Assembly (NCBI GenBank): GCA_000827205.1
Contig: KN832558.1
Location: forward strand, 569,422 to 633,421
Reading direction: 5' to 3'
DNA length: 64,000 bases
Source of the DNA: Plicaturopsis crispa FD-325 SS-3
Lineage: Eukaryota; Basidiomycota; Agaricomycetes; Amylocorticiales; Amylocorticiaceae
Numbering within the stretch: the stretch's first letter is position 1; each line of letters opens with the position of its first letter. The notes below the pieces were generated by a model, which made no database searches, had not been told where the DNA came from, and saw only the letters and a program-made list of their open reading frames with translations. Both the position numbers and the translations under genes were made by a program. This document shows, piece after piece, positions 21,964-38,500 of the stretch.

Positions 21964-23286
21964 TTCCGTGCGCCATGATTTTCTTCTTCTCGCTTTCTCG
22001 CATTAGCATATAGCATACGTCCTTGTCAACTAGATTATTCGTTCAGTCCAGTATGTAATTTTCCCTGCCCGCATTATTCATTGACCGCTGGGCAATCTGT
22101 TTTTTCTCTTTAGTTTCCTCCACGATCCACGCCGCTCATACTCCCTCATGATTGACGACATCTGTATCCGCGACCCATCCCACGGACCATCAAAACCAAC
22201 TCCTTTCTAGGTCCCTCGCGATATAAAATCCCACTCTACAATAACATGCATCATATACGGTTTGTATACGGTACTTGTCTGAACTCTGTTACTTTATCCT
22301 GAGTATAGTTCCGATCAAACTCCTCCATACTATACTCCCGGTGGCTGGATCCGGAGAGTATAGCGCCCGTGAGTGAGCGATTCCCCACACTCTGTGCTAC
22401 TTACTATGAATATGTCCTGCAAACGCTGCCTAACGAATCACGACGATACTACCGAGCCGATTCATTTATCTAGATACTGCCGCAGACGCCGATTGACGGT
22501 AAGTGACACTCTCCTGGCGGGGCAGGTTTACCTGGTGATCGCTTACCAAGAAGTTCTATCTCATTGGCAAGACTTCCACAGTAACCGATTCCAACAGGTT
22601 CGATCTTCCTCTTAGGCGAACTTCGGGGAGTATGAAAATTTTAGGACAGCTCGGAGCCAATGCAATACCATCCATGTGGTCAGGATACTACGCGACGTCA
22701 AGGTCATATATCTCTTTGAACACTGCATACATGAATTCTGATTTATCATCTGTTTATTTTCGCTGAGCCCGACGGATATCGACGCGATGCTTGGCTCCCT
22801 CTCAAGGGAAGCTACTGTCCAACTGAGTCAACGTTCTGTCAACTTGCGAGTCCTCGCAGCTTCGCGCTATACGGCAGACACAAAGCAGAAGACTTCGGTT
22901 AGCAACAGTACGTACTTGTTCACCGAGATGGCCAAAAGATGACCTGCAGGGACGAGGGTTGCTAACTGCCTCCTGATGATAGAATATTTTGTACTTCATC
23001 TCGTGGCGCTCAGAGCCCGATACTCCGTCTAAGCCATCTTCGAAGTCAGCCTGCCGTGGCCTGCTCAGGCCCAAAGTTCATCCAGTGCCCTATTAGCCGT
23101 CCACTCGGGGATATCAATTGTCAATGGAAGAGCTCTTAGTACTAGTATCGAATCTCGAGGGGCCCTTCGCGTCTGCTGATACATAGTATATACCACTACG
23201 ACGCTCATTTTTCAAAAGCTCTCCGACTCTCAGCCAGGTCTCAACCCCCGCTTTCCTCGTCGAGCGAAGGTGCCCACTTATCGAAA
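21964..23286. other. intergenic spacer between the two DUF6534 copies
   Basis: 1.3 kb with no conserved DUF6534 segment and no other supported gene. It holds the 3' flank of copy 1 and the promoter of copy 2. Confidence 0.5.
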
Positions 23287-25010
23287 ATGGCTACACTCGA
23301 CGCGGCAACAACGGCCTCGCTTGGACCTGCTGAGCTCGCGTGAGTGCCCTCCGTCGTCAAATGTCTTCTCTTCGCCGCTAAATACATAAAAACAGCCATG
23401 GTCCATTCCTCATAGGCACATTCCTTAATGTTCTGCTCTATGGGGTCATGATAACGCAGACCTTTCTGTATTACACCACTTATAAACAGTGAGTGTCCAT
23501 GACGGATGACGATTGTATCCAAAAGCTGGCTCTACTAACACCGATATTTGCAGGGACAGAATGTGGTTAAAGCTCTTTGTGCGTAGCAGAATGCCAATAC
23601 GCATCGCGACTAAACTCGACAACGCGTAGGTTGGCTTGCTCTTCCTGGCAGACACTATAAACTCGACTTTCGATGCCGTGTATATCTACCAATCACTTGT
23701 CGTCCACTTCGGTAAGTTGTGGAAGGCCTTATATTTTACTGCACACTTTGAATGCTTCTGCGTTTCAGCCGATGTTCCTTACCTTGCTAAGGCGGACTGG
23801 GGTGCGTCTGTTTCTATTTCCATTTGTTCGCAGGCCATTCATCACTGCTCGACAGTATTCGGCACTGGTATGCGCGGATCTGGTTTTAAGTAGCTTCTCA
23901 ACATGCTGACGAATAACGGGCCCCATAAGACCCAGCTATGACCGTGAGTAAAGCACCCACTTGATCCCGGCATCCATCTAACAGTAGAGGCAGGGTCTTA
24001 TCGGGACCTTAGTGCAACTGTTCTTCGCATGGCGCGTCAAGGTTCTGAATCGCAAGCGCATTGACATCGTCGTCCTCATCGTCGTCCTAGCCATGGCCGG
24101 TGCTCGTGCGTATTCGCGATTCACCGTGAGCCTAGGCTTACCAGTATCACCATTTCTCAGTGTGCAGCGTCGGAACCTCAATCGCGATCAGCAGGATCCC
24201 CAACTTCACCGACTTCCAGAAATTCAAGGTTGTCGTAATTGTTTGGCTAGTGTGCTCTGCTCTGTGCGATGTAATCATCACACTCGCCCTTGTATTACAT
24301 CTCGTTCGTCCATTTCGCTGTCACATGGGTGTCTCCACTGATACAATACCTGACTTGTCTTTTAGCGGAGGCACAAAACAAGGTTTGCAGCTACCGACGA
24401 CATCGTGAACCGCATCATCCGTGGTACGTGCCCATTACACTATCGTTGTATTTATCTAGCTCACACATGCACCCATATCGTAGCCACGGTTCAAACAGGT
24501 CTCCTCACTGCTGTATGGGCAACCGTTGACCTCATTGTATTCCTCGTCAATCCCACCGGACTGTGAGTCTACGCGTAGTCTTATCTTCCGTGTGAATGCT
24601 AAGGCAGCTGCGAAGGCACCTCATCTTCAATGTGCCTCTCTCGAAGCTGTATACAAACTCCCTGATGTCGAGTATGAATGCACGAGGCGGGTGGCAAGCC
24701 AATAGCAGCGACAATACTCCAAGCGGCGCCGAGTCACGATCGAACCACCGGCCACCACACGAAATCGCACCCTCGAAGCGTGGTGCGGACGTCGTGAACC
24801 TTAGCACACATTCAGGGCCGGAGGTGCGTCACCTCATTCTTGTAGGTCGATGATATTGACAGTGTTCGGCAGGTGTTTGTACATGTCGAGCAGCACGAGA
24901 TGATCGACGTGCCTCGGGATGCGAAGATGGCTGACAGTGTATATGGCCAAGAGTCAGAGAGTGAGTGGGCAGACGTGAAGAGAGTACCCGGGCATGTTCA
25001 TGCGGTATGA
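23287..25010 (+). CDS. DUF6534 multi-pass membrane protein, tandem copy 2
   Basis: It runs from the ATG at 23287 (MATLDAATTASLGPAELA) to TGA at 25008-25010, with the same succession of short exons as copy 1. Segments include FLNVLLYGVMITQTFLYYTT, LLFLADTINSTFDAVYIYQS and VQLFFAWRVKVLNRK. They continue with VVIVWLVCSALCDVIITLAL, TGLLTAVWATVDLIVFLV and the hallmark FNVPLSKLYTNSLMSSMNAR. The tail VFVHVEQHEMIDVPRD matches copy 1 closely, whereas the N-terminus and the extreme C-terminus have diverged. All blocks are in frame when spliced and no disabling change was noticed, so both copies look functional. The function is unknown. Confidence 0.83.
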
Positions 25011-25312
25011 TTTTGAAACCTGCATTCTTCTTTCCACACTCCGTCGTCTGATTTACAAGTACATCATGTTTGAGTGTCATTCCCTTCAGCCAGCCGTCCA
25101 TCTCTCCTGCATTAACCATTAACATAGACTTACGCTTGTAATCCGAACCACAAAATGTTGCGTAGACAGTCTCTATCACTAAAATAACATACACACTGCA
25201 AGATGTTTACCAGCCTGGCGTTAACATTGCCCATCGTCTCCCATCGATATCGTATAATCATCTGTATCCTAAGGTGAGTGTACGGTCCAGGTCCCCGCAT
25301 AGTCCGCGATCG
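25011..25312. other. short convergent spacer
   Basis: Converging 3' ends of DUF6534 copy 2 and the family B paralogue. Nothing else is supported. Confidence 0.45.
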
Positions 25313-26004
25313 TCACAGCACCCGCCCACCTGAAGCATGCTCCAAATTTGGAGACCTACCGCGATACAGCGGTAGTGGGGGACATGTGCTCGTGTAGCTT
25401 GGTGCATGCACATAGCTCGGCGCGAGTTCGGAGTCATATTGACCCTCCTGAAAGTCGTTCTCGCCAAGTACGTCCCAACGTCCGTGATACCCCCAGACCT
25501 TCCGTTGCTCGAGAGTGGTGAAAGCGAGCACCGATCCTGGTCCGCCTTCATCTCCGTCTGTGGCTGCTACCGCCACGCGGCGCCTCCTGAGTGCGTTCCA
25601 CACCTCAATGCCTATGGGGGTTTCGACAGGGGCTTTGCCTATGCGTCCACCACCGCTAGCAACGAGTGTGCCGACGGCCATGAAGCTGCGCTTCCCAATT
25701 CTGAGCACGTTTGAGCGATTGCTGCAGTAGGGAGGTTGCTGGGTCAAGGACTGGTCACAATTGAAAGACGACGGCTCACGTCGACCGAAGATACATGCAT
25801 AGTGCTCGAAGCTTCTCTAAGACGCGGGTGGTTGATGCACCACGCAGGTATTTCCTTCGGCGAGATACCTGAGTCAACAACTGGCTGAATGGCTGTAGTG
25901 AACGAGACCTACCAATAAACGTAGGCACTCAGAACATCTCCGATTGCGCAGGAATGATCACCACATTGGTCAAGCAGTTTCGCTACCTCCGCTTTCCCTA
26001 GCAT
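25313..26004 (-). CDS. uncharacterised basidiomycete protein, family B (short paralogue)
   Basis: Three exons: 26004-25913, 25854-25780 and 25721-25313, giving 191 aa. It is a clear paralogue of the gene at 15249-16078. MLGKAEVAKLLDQCGD aligns with its MLGQAQTARILDQCS, the middle exon is exactly 75 nt in both (RGASTTRVLEKLRALCMYL), and GGGRIGKAPVETPIGIEVWN aligns with the glycine-rich block. The start given is the first in-frame ATG inside the homologous exon. No equivalent of the other copy's first 25-nt exon was found, so the gene may be 5'-truncated or start on an unrecognised exon. The C-terminal 50 residues have diverged. The function is unknown. Confidence 0.55.
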
Positions 26005-26373
26005 GGCATATGAGATCCTGCTTCAGTTGGGTCACGTAGAGCCGTGAGATGTTCCTGGCGACCACAATACTTGAAAGTTGAAATGTAAAGTTCACGTCGT
26101 TCGGATGTTAGGCCTAACAACTTGCGGTCTCCGTTATCCATGACAATTCTAGACCTAGCTAAATTTTAGGAGTTAGTCTGGTTCAAATTGAAATATCGAA
26201 CCAAACGATACCATTGTACAAGCATTTGCTTGCCATTCTTCCCCAGCGGCGCAGTCATTCCTTGCAGTACACGCTTCGTGGGATGTATGCACTGAGATTA
26301 TATCATGTCCACTAAAAATACAGCAAAAAATACCAAACACACTTAGCGAAATCCAACGATTATGATACTAGTA

Positions 26374-30212
<3,839 letters not shown>

Positions 30213-30475
30213 GAGCCCTATGCTTGGCCTATGCAGATGGTTATGAGCTCTGCTGAACGGCGGCCCCGGAGGACTCTTGGTGAAGGGCTGTATGTGACCG
30301 GAAACTGACACTGTGAGCGGATTGAAGCGGCGCGTCAATAGTTTGTGATGACTTTGTAGTCAATTTCTAACGAGCATTCATCTGAGTTTGAAACATCACT
30401 GAACTTTTGTAGCCTTTCAATAGCCATTCACAAACATTCCATTAATATTGCAGTCTATAGCTCACCTCACCGTCC

Positions 30476-32036
30476 ATGTTCGCCGCAATCCGCACCCCTA
30501 CCTCTACCTCGCACTTACATCGTAAATTACCCAAACCACCGCTCTCCAAAAGGCTAAGCTCAAGTACCTCCACCGCCCGACCGCTGCGCCGCTCATACCT
30601 CTACGGTCCGTCCCCCGCCCACCGGCCTGCAATAATCCGACACCGCGCTGAAGTCATATATAAATAATACCAACCAGTCCCATGCTCCTCCAAGCGAATG
30701 CTCGAGAAATCCCTGAGCTCGCCGAGCGATGTGATCATCTACGACCTCGAGGACAGCGTCGCGCCTGCGGACAAGGCCATGGCGCGAACCCAGCTCGCAG
30801 AGTTCCTCACTGTATGCCCCACTGACTCCTGAGGAGTATATTGTATTGGCTCTTCCTTACTCATGGTCAAAACCTTAGAGTGGTCGATGCGACCTTTCCC
30901 CGGAGCGCATTGCGGTGCGTGTGAACGACGCGTCGACGCCGTTACATGACGCCGACCTGCAATCCATTGTGAGTATCCGATCGCGCTCAATACTTCATGC
31001 CCTATAATGGACACGATTAGCTAGCTATTCCGTCTGTACGGACGGTCGTGCTGCCCAAGGTCGACACGCCGGATGCTCTAGACAGGGTTTCGGCGCACGC
31101 CCGGTGGGCCACGCATTTCGTCGCTAGCATTGAGAGCGCGCGGGGGCTATGGAATATTGGGTCTATTGCGTCGTGGAAACCAGAGCGTGGCGAAGGGCAT
31201 GTCAGCGCTCTTCTGGTATGGCATGTTCCGCACTGGTGCATCCGTTCGGCGATAATTGACGAGGTTTGGGGGGTAGTTTGCTGCAGAGGACTGTGCGTAT
31301 CTCAAGTTTCTATCCTCGTCCGTGTAGCTGAATTGTATGAGTACAGACTGCGCACAGACAGGGATCCTACGCTCGGCTGAGCGCACCGAGCTGCTCTACC
31401 CGCGCTCACAGATCGTCACCGCAGCGAAGGCGTTTGGTCTTGACGCGATCGACATGGTGCTCCCCCTCGGTAGCTACACGGTGCTAACGTTTGCTAACAA
31501 ATGCATATCATGATGCAGGTGTGCGTTAACTATAAAGACCTCGCATACTTGGAGGATGAGTGTAAGGACGGCAGGAGGCTGGGGTTTACGGGAAAGGTAT
31601 GTTCGCCTATGACTGTTACGGACTATTCCTGACTGCGCGCAATGATACAGCAAGCCATCCACCCGACACAAGTCGACGTGATCCAGTCCACCTTTGTCCC
31701 CACGCCCAAAGGTAAGGAATGGTGTTCAAATACCTTCCTTAATCTGAGTGTCTGCTCTCCCCTCCTCACAGAAATCCTGCGTGCCGCGAAAATCGTGCAC
31801 CAAATGGAAAAAGCATACGCGACGCAGAAAGGTGCGTTCGGGCTGGACATCGAGGGCGGACAGGGCGGGCGCGAGATGATCGATGCGCCCATGTTGAAGC
31901 AGGTGACTCCTCATGACTATAACCCGACATGCTGAAGGTTGCTGACGATAGTGTGTGGTATCTCCTCGTTCGCCAGGCGCAGCAGACGATCGCGATTGCA
32001 CGCCGCGCGGGGCTGGTTATCCCTGAAGTGAGCTGA
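30476..32036 (+). CDS. CitE/HpcH-type aldolase (citrate lyase beta-like, CLYBL family)
   Basis: Ten exons: 30476-30605, 30678-30811, 30879-30968, 31021-31215, 31277-31292, 31347-31456, 31519-31596, 31651-31711, 31772-31902 and 31977-32036, giving 334 aa. Family members cleave or form CoA-linked C-C bonds; mitochondrial CLYBL acts on malyl/citramalyl-CoA. The N-terminus (MFAAIRTPTSTSHLHRKLPK) is basic and Ser-rich, fitting mitochondrial import. Core motifs are DVIIYDLEDSVAP, AVRVND, TVVLPKVD, ASIESARGLWN, FAAEDYCA and AIHPTQ. The acidic residues after ESARG and in AAEDY are the usual metal ligands. The fifth exon is only 16 nt and supplies the conserved FAAED. Exact substrate unknown. Confidence 0.88.
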
Positions 32037-32288
32037 GCGACCAGCGCTTTGTCACTGTATATTTCTCCTGTATTTCTCCTGTACTTAGCTATCTAACGTC
32101 ATGTTTTCTGGACGCGTGAATGACACTGTTTAATTTACAAGCTTGAAGTGCATAAATTTGAAGTCTGCGAGTCCCGGGCCGTACAGTCGAGACGAAGCCA
32201 CGTGACTGAGATCTTACTTACTTTCTGCGACTGTACTCAACGCTACTCAACGTCGTTTACAGTTGACCCAACCACCTTCACTATAAGG

Positions 32289-35194
32289 ATGGGCCACGAC
32301 AAGGACCGCGAACCTCGCGTGTCGAAACACAAGCGCGCGCACGACAAGGACCCGGAACGCAAAAGCAAAAAGCGACACAAGCACGATGACGGCGAGGGCA
32401 GCAGCAGCCGCAAGCGCAAGCGCAAGGACACAGTTGGCGTCTTAAACGAGGACATGGACGGAGATGATATGTGGGTCGAGAAGAACATCGACATGGACGG
32501 TCAGCGGGTACGTGTACAGACATATATATGTTCACTGTTGTGTCCGTTTCTGACACCCTCATTAGCCATTGGCGACGGACATTCCAACAGCAGAGAGCTT
32601 GAAGTTGACCTCGTCTGCCGTTGTGGGCCCGTCCGACCCTCCGCTCTCACCAACAGCCTCTTCGGAGACTCCACTGAAGCGCGACGATTGGATGATGTTA
32701 CCACCGTCTATCCCGAGTATACCTAGCGAGACTTCGCGCGCTCGTTTACCAACGGGTGACGAGTCTCTCACTGAGGACTATGGCGAAACCTCTGAGGGTG
32801 CACGCAACCTTGGGGGCGGCGTTGACTTCTTCGCTACGCTTGGAACGGATATCAAGAAAAAGAAACCTGAAAAATCGGACCCGGAGAAGGTACGTTTCGG
32901 CGCATCATCAGTCCGGTTACCTTACTGTACTGATATATGCTAGCCTGCTGTAAGCTCGCGGGAGCTCAACGTCGATCTTCGCGAAGGACGCCAAATGGAC
33001 CACGACACGCCGCCACCTCCCCAAAAGCCCAACACACCCGGTGGGCCCGGCTCTCAATGGCGGATGATGCGCCTGCGCCGTGTATACGAGACCGCCGAAG
33101 AGGAGGGAAAACCCATAGAACAAGTCGGTGCGGAGCGGTTCGGGTCTCTGCAAGCATTCGAGGATGCCAAGGAGGAGCGCCGCATACTCGACGAGCGTGA
33201 GGGCAGGCGAGGCGACCGCGGCCGCACGAGCGACCGCAAGGGTAAGGGACGCGACGATGACGGCGAGCGGCGGATGATGTTTACAGACGTGGGTGGCAGT
33301 GGGGCATCCAGTCGGAGTGCCTCGTTCCGCAGGCCTGGTGGCACGGGTGACACTACGCCTTCCACGCCGACTCCGCGGTCGTCCAATGTCGTACCGCCGC
33401 CCGCCAACCGACGACTTGACTCGCTCCGCCTGCCTTCCCAGGCAGGCTCCCCCCTCGCACAGGCACACACGGCCATACCCTCCGTCATGACGCCACCATC
33501 TGGCACCCCGAGCGGTTCAGGAAAGCGCGGATTGTCCCCATCATCTCTCAACAAGTTGCAGGCGAAGGTGATCCGCGCAAAATTAATGGATGCGCCGAAT
33601 GCTGCCGCACTCGAACGGGAGTATGAAGAGGAGGCGAGGAAAGCTAACGGGTTTGGCAGTACGGAGGACGGCGTGCGGAGGAAGGTAGAGGTCCTGCCCA
33701 CGCTCGATGCCCAAGGTCGTCTCTACGATGTTGGGCATGGTGCCGCAGACGACGCAACCCTCCCTGGAAATCGTAAGAAGAAAGAAAAGGTGCGGTCAAA
33801 CCATGTCTCCTAGGTTAGATCTTCATCTCATGGGCTGGAACAGTTTGAAACGCGCGATCCGAAGACTGGCGACATTCTGCGGTACAATGCAGACGACGAT
33901 ACAACGACTCTGGGCGAGATGCTGCGCCAAGAACGGTTTGGTGCAGGGATGGCGGATCAGAAGGACCTCGACGCACAATTCGCGAAAGCCATCATGGGCG
34001 ATGGGAAGTTCCAGGTGAGTGTTCATTCTCTGCAATTTATTGGGCAGTATATCTTACAGAGTGTATGCAGAACGACTTGGACTACATCGACGACAACGCC
34101 GAGAAACTCGGACGGCAAAAGATGCGCACAGATGCCATGAAGCGACAATTCGCCGTTCACGGTACGCATCAACCTACTTTGCTCTCTTCTGCATTTACTC
34201 ACGTATCTGAGCAGACTACAAGCGCACCCAAAAAGCCATGTCTTCGTGTCCATTCTGCTTCGGCGAAGACGACTCGCCGCCGAAAGCGCCGGTGGTAGCG
34301 ATGGGCACGCGTGTGTACCTCTCGTGCACCCTGCACGACGAGTTGCTCGACGGGCACTGCCTCATCGTGCCCATCCAGCATCATCTGAATATGCTCGAAG
34401 CGGACGACGACGTCTGGGACGAGGTTCGGGTGCGTATATCTATATTTTATTATACACGCTGGGCGAGGGCGTACGCTGCTGAGCGAGGACGTGCGCTGAC
34501 CGGTGAATGAGTAGAATTTCATGAAGTGCCTGATGCGCATGTACGCGGACGAAGACAAGGGCGTCGTCTTCTACGAGACGGTTATCAACCTCAAGTGGCA
34601 GGCACATACGTGCATCGAGTGCGTGCCCCTCCCATGGGACCAGTTCGAGGAGATCCCCGCGTACTTCAAGGTACCATCCCTCCCCCTCTCTACTTCCATT
34701 CCAACCAATGCTCACTCCTTGACGCGTAATGCAGGAATCCATCCTCGCCTCCGAGGCAGAATGGTCCCAGCACAAAAAGCTGATAGACTTCTCCGCACGC
34801 CCGGGGGGCTTCCGCCGCGCCATGGTGCCGAACCTACCGTACTTCATGGTGCAGTTCGACCACAAGGGCGAGCGCGGGTACGGGCATGTCATCGAGGGCA
34901 CCGGGCAGTCTACGGCGAACGGGGACGAGGACGGGGCGATGGAGGAGGGCGAGAAAGGGGGCGGCGAGTTCCCCAAGTGCGTTTTTTTTGCTTTCATTTT
35001 CTGTGTTCGTGGAAGATGGGCTGAGTAGGTAATGTAGGTACTTCGCTGGGGAGATTATAGGCAATGTGATGGAGGTCGAGCCGCGGAGGTGGCGGCGACC
35101 GCGACGGGTGGATTTCGGGCGGAATAAGGAGCGGGTGGGTGCGTTCAAGAAAAAGTACGATAAATTCGATTGGACGGGGTTGATTGGGCGATGA
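32289..35194 (+). CDS. CWF19: spliceosome-associated protein Cwf19 (CWF19L2-type)
   Basis: Nine exons: 32289-32507, 32566-32889, 32944-33789, 33844-34014, 34071-34161, 34215-34429, 34515-34670, 34735-34976 and 35038-35194, giving 806 aa. Cwf19 associates with late spliceosome complexes and helps intron-lariat turnover. The N-terminal half is highly charged and Ser/Pro-rich (KSKKRHKHDDGEGSSSRKRK). The C-terminal half holds the two CwfJ domains. The first is HIT-like and contains SSCPFCFGEDDSPP, GTRVYLSCTLHDELLDGHCL and IVPIQHH. The second contains FRRAMVPNLPYFMVQFDHKG and GYGHVIEG. The protein ends KYDKFDWTGLIGR. The segment GERMLRQERFG-like (GEMLRQERFGAGMADQKDLD) is also conserved. Only one gene separates it from PRP2. 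Confidence 0.92.
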
Positions 35195-35529
35195 GTTGGG
35201 GGGCCTCACAGCTGCATATGTATCGTATTTTGTACATATAATATCTCATTGTGTTCCCAGTGTACACTGTACATAACACTGCAAAGGCGGAAGGGAGGGA
35301 GGTTCGAACCCACGCATAATTCAGGCACGAACTTTGCGCAGCGTCGGGCACCGCCACCCAGCGCTCAGACAACGCTGTACAACGACGTAACCTGCTTAAC
35401 TCCAACAATCACGAACCAAGAACAGCGGCGCCGCCCTTGCCGTTCACAGCCTCAGGACGGCCCTGTGCAATCGACTGCGCTCCAGCTAAACGAAAACGAA
35501 GACGATACGACACTATCTTTATTCCTGCC
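35195..35529. other. intergenic between CWF19 and chitin synthase
   Basis: Contains the CWF19 3' end and the chitin synthase promoter. A sequence resembling a tRNA T-loop (35299-35308) was checked and does not fold as a tRNA. Confidence 0.45.
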
Positions 35530-38500
35530 ATGTCCCAATACCCCCAAGTACGTGCCATGTTCATTCATTGTTATTGCCGCCTGCTTTGCTAACGAAGCGA
35601 ATCGATGCAGGCAGACGAAGCCCAGCACGGGCACTACAATGACGGATACAACCCGTATTCGACTCCGTACGAGATGCAGCCATATCAGCACGAGCCATAC
35701 CAGCCAGAAACGTATCATCCAGAAACATATCAACCGGAAACGTACCACCACCCTGAACCGTACGCGAGCCCGCTGCCGGATCCCTTCGCGAACCCACAAG
35801 CTCAAATCCATCCCAACCGCGCGTCCTACCACTCCCCGCCCCCAGGAGACTACTACAACCCCGACTATGGGATCCAGCCTGGTCCGCCTCCGCCACTTCC
35901 ACGAGTGCATAGCGCTGGGTACGAACTTCACGACGATCATGACCCTGAGATGCGGGATACGGGCGATATGCCGCTGTTGAGGCGCGAGGGTACGAGTGGG
36001 AGTATGCCGATGCCGATGCCGGGAGAGTACGATGAGGCGGGGGATGATAGGTCCGAGACTAATATTCGGTACGGGCGCATCCCGCAGCGCGTGCCCCGGC
36101 GATACAAGACTATCAAGAAAGTCGAGTGCGTAGTACTACGAGTATAATTGGCGCAATGCATTGATATGTTTCTACAGGCTCTTCCACGGAAATTTTGTCC
36201 TTGATTCGGCCGTGCCAACAAAGCTGCTGAACATGTGTGCGCAGCGGAGCGAGCGCGAATTCACCCATATGCGATATTCGGCTGCAACGTGCGACCCGAA
36301 TGACTTCAAGGACTCTGGGTTCACCTTGCGACAGGTGCATTACGACCCGCCTCGGCGGACGGAGCTATTTATTGTAATGACAATGTACAATGAGGTGCGC
36401 AAGGCTCATAAATAGGCGCCAATGCAGATACTAACGCGCGCACAGGACGAGGAACTCTTCTGCCGGACCATGTACGGCGTGATCAAAAATATTGCGCACT
36501 TGTGCAAGCGCGACCGCAGCAAGACATGGGGAAAGGACGGCTGGAAAAAGGTCGTGGTTGCGATCGTGAGCGACGGCCGGCAGAAGATCAACTCGCGCAC
36601 TCTCAGTGTGATAGCCGCCATGGGCGCATATCAGGACGGTATTGCGAAGAACGTGGTGAACGGGAAGCCCGTCACAGCACATATATATGAGTACACTACC
36701 CAGAGTGCGTCTCCACCCGTTTGCGCGCCTCACACCGTCTTATAACTACCCCGCAGTCTCTGTCTCACCCAACATGAAGATTGAGGGCGCAGAGAAGGGG
36801 GTTGTACCCATTCAGCTTCTGTTCTGTCTGAAGGAGAAGAACCAGAAAAAGATCAACTCGCATCGCTGGTTTTTCAACGCGTTCGGACCTATCCTCCAGC
36901 CTAACGTCTGCGTCTTGCTTGACGTAGGGACGATGCCTGGCCCAACCTCGATCTACCACTTATGGAAAGCGTTCGACATCAACTCGAATGTCGGCGGCGC
37001 ATGTGGGGAGATCGTTGCGTTGAAGGGCAAGTGGGGGTTACATCTTCTGAACCCGCTAGGTGAGTAGTCCGCATATTTCATGTTGATGGTAGTCTAATGA
37101 GTGGCACCAATGATGCGCAGTGGCGGCACAGAACTTCGAGTACAAGATGTCTAACATTTTGGATAAGCCTCTGTATGCAGACTCTTCACCTACTTATGCA
37201 CGCGGCTTAACGAGTTTACCTTTTACAGTGAGTCGGTGTTTGGTTATATTACTGTGCTCCCCGGTGCGTTCAGCGCGTACCGGTATATCGCGCTACAGAA
37301 CGACGCCTTGGGCGAAGGTCCACTGCAAAAGTACTTCTTGGGCGAGAAGATGGTATGCATCATTGTGCAAGTCGCTAAATACCCGCTCATCATGTTATAT
37401 CTGATCTTTTTCTAGCACGGCGCTGGTGCAGATATCTTCACCGCCAACATGTACCTCGCAGAAGATCGGGTAAGTGCACGACTTTGTTTCTTTGATTCCT
37501 GTCGAGCTCAATAAACGGGACTCGTATAGATCTTGTGCTGGGAGCTCGTATCCAAACGCGGTGGCTCATGGATACTGCATTATGTTAAATCTGCATATGC
37601 GGTGACGGATGTACCTGATACCGTACGCCCATTCTTGTCGGCTCTGTGAACCTGCGAGTTGCTCATTTACGATATTCAGGTTGCGGAGTTGATCTCACAA
37701 CGGCGACGTTGGCTGAACGGATCCTTCTTTGCCGCGATCCACAGTACCTTCCATTTCCACTATATCTACCGCTCTGCGCATACTTTTATGCGCAAGTTCT
37801 GGATCCACGTCGAAATGGTGTACCAGACATTCAATCTGATATTCTCGTGGTTCTCACTCGTAAGTTCACCCATGTCGGATTATAACGAGATCATAACGAC
37901 TTTTGTTGTGCACAGGGAAACTACTACATCGCGTTCAGCATTCTGAGTCATTCACTCGAGGATGGCAGCACCTTCCACATTGCGGGTATCAAGATCATCA
38001 ATATTGTACTACAGTACTTTTACCTCGGTCTCGTCGTGATGTGTTTCCTACTCTCGCTTGGTAACAGGCCACAGGGCTCGAAATGGGGGTATACGGGCGC
38101 GCTTCTTGGATTCGCGGTCATCACGGTCTACATGACGGTACGTGGATCAATTGCTATAGATTCTGCGGTACGCGATCTAACTCGAGTACGTTCTGGTAGA
38201 CGGCAGCAATTTTGCTGGCGGTCACTGGTATAGATAATGTGATCAAATCGAATGGCCCGCTTACAGCCAACAGCCTCTTCACGGATTCGATATTCCGGAA
38301 TATCGTCCTGTCGTTACTGTCGACACTAGGTTTGTACCTCCTTGCGTCCCTTATCTTCGTACGTCGTTTCTCCGCGTTGGGTTATGCATGAGCCTCACAT
38401 CTCGACTTATCACAACAGTTTGAGCCATGGCATATGATCACGTCCTTCCTTCAATATACCCTCATGGCGCCTTCTTACATCAACGTTTTGAACGTCTACG

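Noticed and set aside
22802-23074. 90-codon minus ORF in the DUF6534 spacer, considered as a third degraded copy
   Set aside because: No DUF6534 hallmark or helix pattern could be aligned on either strand.
33054-33701. 215-codon minus-strand ORF
   Set aside because: Antisense of the large CWF19 exon, which has strong conserved coding content on the plus strand.
35296-35312. tRNA-like B box (GGTTCGAACC)
   Set aside because: On neither strand do a T-stem, acceptor stem and A box fit together; the match is a palindromic coincidence.
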